This document shows, piece by piece, positions 7,511 to 11,772 of a stretch of 11,772 bases of DNA. The position numbers were made by a program, and so were the translations under genes. Each line of letters starts with the position of its first letter. The stretch's first letter is position 1. Source of the DNA: Acidimicrobiia bacterium (GTDB lineage: Bacteria > Actinomycetota > Acidimicrobiia > Spongiisociales > UBA5794); assembly GCA_030618675.1 (NCBI GenBank), contig JAUXCV010000031.1, positions 1 to 11,772 of the forward strand. The letters are read 5' to 3'. The notes beneath the pieces are model-generated. The model was not told the DNA's origin, did no database searches, and saw only the letters and a list, made by a program, of their open reading frames with translations.

Positions 7511-8881
7511 TCAATGCAGCGGCCGACCGGCCGCTACCAGCAGTGTCTCGCCGATACCCTCAGAGATCGTCGGGTGTCCGTGGATGAACATCGCAGCCTC
7601 CGAGGGGAGGGCTTCCCAACCGACCGCGTACATGAGTTCGTGGATGATCTCGCCCGCGATCGGATCGACCACGGTCGCGCCGAGAATCGGCCCATCCTTC
7701 TGAGCGACGATCTTGACGGTTCCGCCGGTCTCACCGTGGATGATCGCTCGCCCGACTCCGCGCATTCCGTGGTTCGTCACCTCGACATCGAAACCTTGCT
7801 CGATCGCCTGAGCTTCCGTGAGCCCGACCGCCGCCGCTTCCGGGTGGGTGTACACGATCATCGGGACCGCGCGGTAGTTGACCGGGGCGATCTCCCCGGT
7901 TGCGATGCGTGTGATCGCTGCGATGGCCTCTGCGAAACCGACGTGGGCCAGCTGCGGCGTTCCGGCAACGACGTCTCCGACGGCGTAGATGTTCGGGACC
8001 GCAGTCTGCATCGTCTCCAGATCGACGGGTATGAACCCCCGGTCGGTGTCTATCCCGGCCGTCTCAAGACCGATCCCTTCAGTTACCGGTGCGCGGCCGA
8101 CGGCAACGAGCACCACGTCGACCTCGACAGAATCATCGCCGGCCGGAACCGTCACCCCCGTCGCGGACAACCGGGGCGCACCAACCTGGATTCCGGTCTT
8201 GACCTTGATGCGCCTCTTCCGAAACGATCGCCCGACGGCCTTGGCAGCCTCGGGTTCCATGCCGGGAAGGATCTGGTCGAGCGCCTCGAAAAGGTGGACT
8301 TCGCTCCCGACATCGGCCAGCATCGAGGCGAACTCTGCACCGATCGCGCCTGCACCGATCACAGCGACCCGGTTCGGTTGGTGATCCCAGTTGAGGGCGT
8401 GATCGCTGGTGACGATCCGCTCTCCATCGATCTCATAGCCGGGGATCGTGCGTGGAACGGATCCCGTGGCGACGATGGTCGCTGCAGCCGGCACCATGGT
8501 TGTCGCCCCATCTGGTGCAGTCACTTCAACGCCACCATCGACGATCCGACCGAAACCGTTGTGAATCTCGACGCCTCGCGTCTTCAAGAGACCGGACAGG
8601 CCTTTCACCAGGCCATCCACGATCTGGTTCTTCCGTGTCAACGCAGCCGACCAGTCGAGAATCGGCTCGGACGAACCGACACCGAACTCCGCTGAGCGGG
8701 CGACGGTCTGGTACACCGATGCCGTTTGGAGCCACGTCTTGGCCGGAATGCATCCCCGCACGAGGCATGTGCCGCCGACCCGATCCTTCTCGACGAGCGC
8801 CACGGAAAGACCGAAGTTATGGGCGTAGAGAGCCGCTGCGTATCCGCCGGGGCCTCCGCCGATGATGGCGACGTCGTGCAT
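7511..8881 (-). CDS. lpd: Dihydrolipoyl dehydrogenase (E3)
   Basis: FAD enzyme that reoxidises the dihydrolipoyl arm of E2 with NAD+. The 456 residues are full length for the family. The FAD-binding GGGPGG is at 8-13, and the redox disulfide GGTCLVRGCIPAK has C39 and C44. The NAD-binding VIGAGAIGAEFASML starts at 174, with E199 closing the second strand (favours NAD over NADP). YAVGDV is at 299-304, and the C-terminal interface motif HGHPTISE supplies H436 and E441. The ATG at 8881 has GGAGGA at 8886-8891, four bases away. It precedes E2 by 40 bases and follows the amidohydrolase after a 78-base gap with its own candidate promoter. Other family members (mercuric reductase, glutathione reductase) are excluded by the C-terminal motif and the E2 neighbour. 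Confidence 0.96.
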   Translation of the reverse strand: MHDVAIIGGGPGGYAAALYAHNFGLSVALVEKDRVGGTCLVRGCIPAKTWLQTASVYQTVARSAEFGVGSSEPILDWSAALTRKNQIVDGLVKGLSGLLKTRGVEIHNGFGRIVDGGVEVTAPDGATTMVPAAATIVATGSVPRTIPGYEIDGERIVTSDHALNWDHQPNRVAVIGAGAIGAEFASMLADVGSEVHLFEALDQILPGMEPEAAKAVGRSFRKRRIKVKTGIQVGAPRLSATGVTVPAGDDSVEVDVVLVAVGRAPVTEGIGLETAGIDTDRGFIPVDLETMQTAVPNIYAVGDVVAGTPQLAHVGFAEAIAAITRIATGEIAPVNYRAVPMIVYTHPEAAAVGLTEAQAIEQGFDVEVTNHGMRGVGRAIIHGETGGTVKIVAQKDGPILGATVVDPIAGEIIHELMYAVGWEALPSEAAMFIHGHPTISEGIGETLLVAAGRPLH

Positions 8882-8885
8882 CGTT

Positions 8886-8913
8886 TCCTCCGAACCTGAA
8901 CACCGCCAGACTA
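8886..8913 (-). promoter_or_regulatory. Candidate internal promoter and ribosome site of lpd
   Basis: On the minus strand, TAGTCT (8908-8913) could be a -10 element, followed about 15 bases later by GGAGGA (8886-8891) and the lpd ATG. The same hexamer precedes sufC. A -35-like GGAAC lies further upstream (near 8931-8935) but its spacing is not convincing for either a housekeeping or an ECF sigma factor. The call rests mainly on the 78-base gap; it would make lpd to pepA a unit that can be read separately from the amidohydrolase. Confidence 0.35.
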
Positions 8914-8933
8914 GCGGACGCGACGCTGCTGTT

Positions 8934-8952
8934 CCGGCGCCGCGGCGACCGG
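8934..8952 (-). other. GC-rich hairpin between amidohydrolase and lpd
   Basis: CCGGTCGC and GCGCCGG can pair (7 bp with one bulged T and a CGCG loop), beginning 7 bases after the amidohydrolase stop. There is no U tract, so it is not a classical intrinsic terminator. It could stabilise an mRNA 3' end or attenuate read-through into lpd. Confidence 0.35.
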
Positions 8953-8959
8953 CGGCCGA

Positions 8960-9808
8960 TCAGTTATCGGCCATGCCGAGCAAGTTCTTGGCGTTGCCGT
9001 GAAGAACCCGATGCCGGACTGCTTCGTCCGCCGATCCGGGGCGCCACGCGTTGAGCGCATCGTCGAGCGAAGCGAAACACCAGTCACTGCCGAAGAGGCA
9101 GCGGTCGAAATCCAGGCCGATCAGGGCATCGAGATCATCCGTACAGTCACTCGGCGTCGTCCCCACGAGATTCAGCCACACATTCGACTTGTGAGCCGCG
9201 ACCGCCACGGCTTCGTCACGCCGGAATCGCCCGAGGTGGGCGATGACGATCTGCAGGTCCGGGAATGTTGCAGCGACCTCATCGATCGCTCTCGGCTCGC
9301 CGTGGGAAAGCCGCAGTCCGGTTCCACCGGGCATCCCCGAACCGAGTCGTGAGTAGCCGGTGTGGAAGAGGCAGATCAAACCGTGCTCCGCCGCTGCTTC
9401 GTAGACCGTGAACGCCGAGCGGGACGATGGATCGAAGCCCTGCCCGATCGGATGGAACGCGAGACCGGCAAGACCGAGCCGCGCAGCGGTGTGGACACCT
9501 GCCACTGCTCCGGCACCCCGCGCGGGATCGATCGATCCGAATCCGTAGAACACGTCGGGGTGGGCGGCCACCATCGCTGCAACATCCTCACTGGAGAAGG
9601 CTCGCCGGCGGGTAACCGTTTCGGTGTCCCACCCGAGAAGGACCGCTTGGCCGTTCCTATCCCGGTAGTAGGCAGCAACTTCGTCGACCGTGAGAGTCTC
9701 GAGGTCGGCGTCGATCCGGTCTTCCAGGGACTCGACGTACGGTGCGATCGGACCGGTCAGCAGTTCCGCGACCGGAGGATGAACGTGGAAGTCGATGAAG
9801 TCGGTCAA
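8960..9808 (-). CDS. Amidohydrolase family protein (Amidohydro_2-like)
   Basis: Probable metal-dependent hydrolase or decarboxylase with a TIM-barrel fold, resembling the ACMSD/LigW branch of the amidohydrolases. The 282 residues carry the expected metal and catalytic set: HVH near the start (H8, H10), H119 (AFHPIG), H149 (LFHTGYS), H191 (IAHLGRF) and D242 (FGSDW), ending with GNAKNLLG (271-278), typical of the family. No carboxylated-lysine motif is evident. No signal peptide. The start is TTG at 9808, overlapping the upstream stop as TTGA. It is supported by the HxH motif lying right at the N-terminus and by the absence of a better in-frame start. Only a distant GAGGA lies upstream, so coupling is likely. 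The substrate is unknown, and the neighbouring E3-E2 genes do not identify it. Confidence 0.88.
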   Translation of the reverse strand: MTDFIDFHVHPPVAELLTGPIAPYVESLEDRIDADLETLTVDEVAAYYRDRNGQAVLLGWDTETVTRRRAFSSEDVAAMVAAHPDVFYGFGSIDPARGAGAVAGVHTAARLGLAGLAFHPIGQGFDPSSRSAFTVYEAAAEHGLICLFHTGYSRLGSGMPGGTGLRLSHGEPRAIDEVAATFPDLQIVIAHLGRFRRDEAVAVAAHKSNVWLNLVGTTPSDCTDDLDALIGLDFDRCLFGSDWCFASLDDALNAWRPGSADEAVRHRVLHGNAKNLLGMADN

Positions 9809-10008
9809 CTGGTGTGGAATCCTCGATTCCGGGCCTCGGCGAGCGTGTCGGGTCCGAATGCCTGGAGCAGCTTCTCTCCCATGAGATCTTGCTTCTCCGC
9901 CCGTTCCTCCAGCGCTGCAAAGTCGTCTGCGTCGTCGCAGTCATAGACGATCATGTCGTCACGAGTTCCGATGTATCGGTTGTGTTCGAATCTGCGTAGC
10001 CGTGCCAT
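9805..10008 (-). CDS. Small acidic/basic protein of unknown function
   Basis: A 67-residue protein I do not recognise. It is highly charged: an N-terminal basic stretch (MARLRRFEHNRYIGTRDD), an acidic middle (YDCDDADDFAALEERAEK) and a C-terminal half likely to be helical (EKLLQAFGPDTLAEARNRG). It has one cysteine (C24), no membrane segment and no signal peptide. I take it as real because its stop overlaps the amidohydrolase start (TTGA), it opens the minus-strand cluster at the divergent spacer, and a -10-like TATCGT lies 6 bases before its ATG. No ribosome site precedes the ATG, so the transcript may be leaderless. It may act with the amidohydrolase, but nothing in the sequence says how. Confidence 0.7.
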   Translation of the reverse strand: MARLRRFEHNRYIGTRDDMIVYDCDDADDFAALEERAEKQDLMGEKLLQAFGPDTLAEARNRGFHTS

Positions 10009-10014
10009 GCGCCG

Positions 10015-10020
10015 ACGATA
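10015..10020 (-). promoter_or_regulatory. Putative -10 of the small-protein/amidohydrolase transcript
   Basis: TATCGT on the minus strand matches TATAAT at four of six positions and ends 6 bases before the ATG at 10008. That distance would put the transcription start at or next to the A of ATG, giving a leaderless mRNA. No ribosome site and no clear -35 are seen. Confidence 0.5.
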
Positions 10021-10063
10021 GTCATGTTGGAGATGTGCTGAGCAGTACCCATCGTCGAGATGG

Positions 10064-10081
10064 AACCAAGAACCAAGAACC
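10064..10081. repeat. Heptamer repeat array 1 (AACCAAG)
   Basis: AACCAAG at 10064-10070 and 10071-10077, followed by a partial AACC at 10078-10081. It abuts the second heptamer array and lies in the divergent spacer, outside any supported gene. Confidence 0.9.
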
Positions 10082-10116
10082 GGATTACGGACTACGGACT
10101 ACGGACTACGGACTAC
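10082..10116. repeat. Heptamer repeat array 2 (GGACTAC x5)
   Basis: Five consecutive 7-base units: GGATTAC at 10082-10088 (one mismatch) and four perfect GGACTAC copies from 10089 to 10116. It shares the 7-base period of the array just before it. It ends about 35 bases upstream of the candidate bdbC -10 element. Confidence 0.95.
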
Positions 10117-10148
10117 TTGAACAATCCCCTCCCGAGGAGTTCGAGCGC

Positions 10149-10157
10149 TGGTAGGTT
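10149..10157 (+). promoter_or_regulatory. Putative extended -10 of the bdbC transcript
   Basis: TGGTAGGTT fits the extended -10 form (TG, one base, then TAnnnT), with the hexamer at 10152-10157 ending 8 bases before the ATG at 10166. A leaderless or nearly leaderless message would result. The same GGTAGGT could instead be a weak ribosome site, so the two readings compete. Confidence 0.4.
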
Positions 10158-10165
10158 CCCGAACT

Positions 10166-10714
10166 ATGGATTTCCACTCAATGCGTCTCTTCTTCGCGCT
10201 CCTGGCGCTCGCGGCGAACGCCGGCACGATCGGCATCGTTGTCATCGGATTCGCCGGCAGGACCGGGCCATCAGGCCATGCGCTGCGTGAACGGGTCTTC
10301 GGCGCCTTCCGTGGAGTCGAACTGTGGCTCGGTTTCGCCGTCGCCACGACGGCAACGCTCGGTAGTCTCTACCTCTCCGAGATCGTGCACCTGATCCCGT
10401 GCACGTACTGCTGGTACCAGCGAATCGCCATGTATCCCCTGGTCGTCATCCTCGGGATCGCAGCATTGAGAAAGGACCCCGGGATCCGGGTCTACGCGAC
10501 GGCCCTCGCCGTCATCGGCGCTGCCATTGCTTTCTACCACCGCATCGTCCAGATCTTCCCGGAGATCAATGGCTCGGCCTGTTCATCCAGCGTGCCGTGT
10601 ACCGCCGCCTACTTCACCTTGTTCGGGTTCATAACGATCCCGTACATGGCGTTGAGCGGATTCCTGCTGATCCTCGCTCTGCTCTACGTCGACCGTTCCA
10701 ATAGCGACGCGTAA
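10166..10714 (+). CDS. Disulfide bond formation protein, BdbC/DsbB family
   Basis: Membrane thiol oxidase that passes electrons from an extracytoplasmic thioredoxin-fold partner to quinone. It has 182 residues with five likely membrane helices at about 7-29, 52-74, 86-101, 109-131 and 148-175. The first redox pair is CTYCWYQR (C79, C82). The second pair is C139 and C145, the C-x5-C spacing seen in BdbC. MYPL and GFITIPYMALSGF are also typical. Arginine-rich loops (31-50 and 101-108) should face the cytoplasm; this puts both cysteine pairs and the N-terminus outside. BdbC normally has four helices, so helix 1 looks like an addition. The start could also be Met6 (10181). The thioredoxin-fold gene follows after 34 bases and is the obvious partner. 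Confidence 0.92.
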   Translation: MDFHSMRLFFALLALAANAGTIGIVVIGFAGRTGPSGHALRERVFGAFRGVELWLGFAVATTATLGSLYLSEIVHLIPCTYCWYQRIAMYPLVVILGIAALRKDPGIRVYATALAVIGAAIAFYHRIVQIFPEINGSACSSSVPCTAAYFTLFGFITIPYMALSGFLLILALLYVDRSNSDA

Positions 10715-10748
10715 CGGCCATCATTGCCCGACCCCCGAGAGGAACCCC

Positions 10749-11384
10749 ATGACAGGAACAACGAAGAATCAACAGCAATCGTCCGGAAAGTCCCGGTCGA
10801 TCCCCGTCGTCGGCATCGTGTTCGCCGTCGTCGCTCTCCTTGCCGTCATCGCCGTCGTGTTCGCAGGGAACACGGAAGTGGGGAGCGAGTATGGCGAACC
10901 ACAGGTGAGCGGACAACTGACCCCGGCACCCCCGAACACCATCGCCGACACGGAGGCGACCGGAGAGACTGCGCCGACCGTGATCGGGCAGGACTTCGAT
11001 GGCAACGAGGTCCGCATCGAGAACGACGGGAAGGCCAAGGCGATCGTGTTCCTCGCCCACTGGTGCCCCCACTGCCAGAACGAAGTTCCAGCGGTCCAAG
11101 AATGGCTCGACTCGGGCGGCGGCGTCGAGGGCGTCGACATGTACTCGGTCGCAACAGCGATGAACCCGACCGGAGACAACTTCCCGTCCTCAGAGTGGCT
11201 CGATCGGGAGGGTTGGACGGTGCCGGTGATCGTTGATGATGCCGACGACAGCGTGTATCGCGCTCATGGTTCCGGCGGCTTCCCGTTCTGGGTGTTCGTG
11301 CACAGCGACGGCACCGTCGCTGTGCGGACCCAAGGATCCACGCCGGTCGCCGACCTCCAGCAGATCATGCAGGCGCTCCAGTAG
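10749..11384 (+). CDS. Membrane-anchored thioredoxin-fold protein with CPHC site (TlpA-like)
   Basis: Probable extracytoplasmic thiol-disulfide oxidoreductase. It has 211 residues: a short cytosolic tail, one membrane anchor (about 18-39), a Pro/Thr-rich spacer (40-75) and a thioredoxin-like domain (about 75-211). The active site is HWCPHCQNE (C106, C109) and the cis-proline lies in GGFPFWVF (P179). The fold and flanking residues (IVFLAHWCPHC, EVPAVQEWL) are TlpA/ResA-like, while CPHC is the dipeptide best known from oxidising DsbA. No cleavable lipobox is seen. The ATG at 10749 has GAGAGG at 10737-10742. It sits 34 bases after bdbC, so the two are likely co-transcribed and BdbC probably reoxidises this protein. 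A reducing role, as in cytochrome c maturation, is the alternative, but no ccm/ccs gene is nearby. Confidence 0.9.
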   Translation: MTGTTKNQQQSSGKSRSIPVVGIVFAVVALLAVIAVVFAGNTEVGSEYGEPQVSGQLTPAPPNTIADTEATGETAPTVIGQDFDGNEVRIENDGKAKAIVFLAHWCPHCQNEVPAVQEWLDSGGGVEGVDMYSVATAMNPTGDNFPSSEWLDREGWTVPVIVDDADDSVYRAHGSGGFPFWVFVHSDGTVAVRTQGSTPVADLQQIMQALQ

Positions 11385-11425
11385 GACACGTCTTTCTGCG
11401 GTAGCCAACACACTCCGAGGGCACC

Positions 11426-11437
11426 GCGTCACGACGC
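11426..11437. other. Short palindrome GCGTC-AC-GACGC
   Basis: A 5-bp inverted repeat around two bases, 42 bases past the thioredoxin-fold stop. The loop is too short for a normal hairpin and no T run follows, so it is unlikely to be a terminator. It could be a dimeric protein binding site; support is thin. Confidence 0.25.
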
Positions 11438-11458
11438 TTGGCCGGTTTCCAGAGCACT

Positions 11459-11480
11459 ACGGGGATAGGAGAAACCCCGT
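11459..11480. promoter_or_regulatory. Inverted repeat upstream of sufC
   Basis: ACGGGG (11459-11464) and CCCCGT (11475-11480) are perfect inverted arms separated by 10 bases. The centre lies 46-47 bases before the sufC ATG, which would be about -46 if that message is leaderless. The position suits a regulator operator; the arms do not match any Fe-S regulator site I can name with confidence. Confidence 0.4.
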
Positions 11481-11502
11481 CGTATATGGGTTCGCTGCGG
11501 CC

Positions 11503-11508
11503 TAGTCT
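11503..11508 (+). promoter_or_regulatory. Putative -10 of the sufC transcript
   Basis: TAGTCT (TAnnnT form) ends 7 bases before the sufC ATG, with no ribosome site between. This spacing predicts a leaderless message. The same hexamer occurs before lpd. No clear -35 is seen. Confidence 0.4.
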
Positions 11509-11515
11509 CGCGCCC

Positions 11516-11772
11516 ATGACACCGTTGCTCGTCGTCGACAATCTGCACGCCTCCGTCGAAGGCACCGACATCCTCAAGGGTGTGGACCTCACCGTCAACC
11601 CGGGAGAGATCCACGCGATCATGGGCCCAAACGGTTCCGGCAAGTCGACGCTGGCCAACGTGTTGCTCGGTCATCCTTCCTACACGGTCACCCGTGGCAC
11701 GATCACGTACAAGGGCGAAGACATCACCGAAGCCACCCCCGACGAGCGAGGCCGCTCGGGCATGTTCCTCGG
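11516..11772 (+). CDS. sufC: Fe-S cluster assembly ATPase SufC, N-terminal part
   Basis: ABC-type ATPase that works with SufB and SufD as the scaffold for building Fe-S clusters in the cytosol. The window holds 85 codons of a family of about 250, cut by the window edge. The Walker A motif GPNGSGKST is at residues 37-45. SufC identity is supported by LLGHPSYTVTRGTITYKGE (51-68, typical of SufC) and DERGRSGMFLG, where SufC proteins usually continue with a second phenylalanine-rich stretch. Start choice: the ATG at 11516 is the first in-frame start that gives the normal N-terminus, and it lacks a ribosome site. sufB and sufD are presumably downstream. A separate promoter is likely because 131 bases separate it from the thioredoxin-fold gene. 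Confidence 0.93.
   Translation, partial: MTPLLVVDNLHASVEGTDILKGVDLTVNPGEIHAIMGPNGSGKSTLANVLLGHPSYTVTRGTITYKGEDITEATPDERGRSGMFL

Noticed and set aside
6968..8695. A 575-codon plus-strand frame opposite E2 and lpd
   Set aside because: It spans two well-supported minus-strand genes and the gap between them, with low-complexity composition and no motif.
8934..8952. The GC-rich hairpin as an intrinsic terminator
   Set aside because: No T run follows on the minus strand, and the cluster continues in the same direction.
10064..10116. The heptamer arrays as a CRISPR array
   Set aside because: The repeats are 7 bases and directly adjacent, with no spacers and no cas genes.
10060..10290. A 76-codon plus-strand frame reading through the heptamer repeats
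   Set aside because: It overlaps the start of bdbC in another frame. Its product is repeat-derived and then arginine-rich, with no ribosome site.

Overview
The window comes from a high-GC bacterium, most likely an actinobacterium, with the Acidimicrobiia or a related deep branch as the best guess. That rests on high G+C, GC-rich codon choice, several head-of-transcript genes that look leaderless, and protein sequences of actinobacterial flavour. No rRNA, tRNA or taxonomic marker is present to settle it.

Left and centre (1-10008, all on the minus strand): nine tightly packed genes. In transcription order they are a 67-residue protein of unknown function, an amidohydrolase, dihydrolipoyl dehydrogenase (E3), a 2-oxo acid dehydrogenase acyltransferase (E2), a single polypeptide joining octanoyltransferase (LipB) to lipoyl synthase (LipA), an M24 aminopeptidase, transketolase, a PduO-type cobalamin adenosyltransferase, and an M17 leucyl aminopeptidase that runs off the left edge. 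Four junctions are 4-base stop/start overlaps, one has a 2-base gap, two have 40-44-base gaps, and only the amidohydrolase-E3 gap (78 bases) looks large enough for an internal promoter. The biochemical core is lipoate: E2 carries the lipoyl domain, LipB loads octanoate onto it, LipA inserts the sulfurs, and E3 reoxidises the finished cofactor. No E1 gene is visible.

Divergent spacer (10009-10165): carries putative promoters for both directions and two abutting 7-base-period repeat arrays.

Right (10166-11772, plus strand): a BdbC/DsbB-type thiol oxidase and a membrane-anchored thioredoxin-fold protein with a CPHC active site form a probable extracytoplasmic disulfide pair. A 131-base spacer with an inverted repeat follows, then the first 85 codons of SufC, the ATPase of Fe-S cluster assembly.

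Most of the window is ordinary metabolism. The items most worth a second look are the LipB-LipA fusion next to its E2 substrate, the contrast between leaderless-looking outer genes and ribosome-site-bearing inner genes, the heptamer arrays, and the five-helix BdbC with its CPHC partner. I saw no mobile element, CRISPR array, phage gene or defence system.
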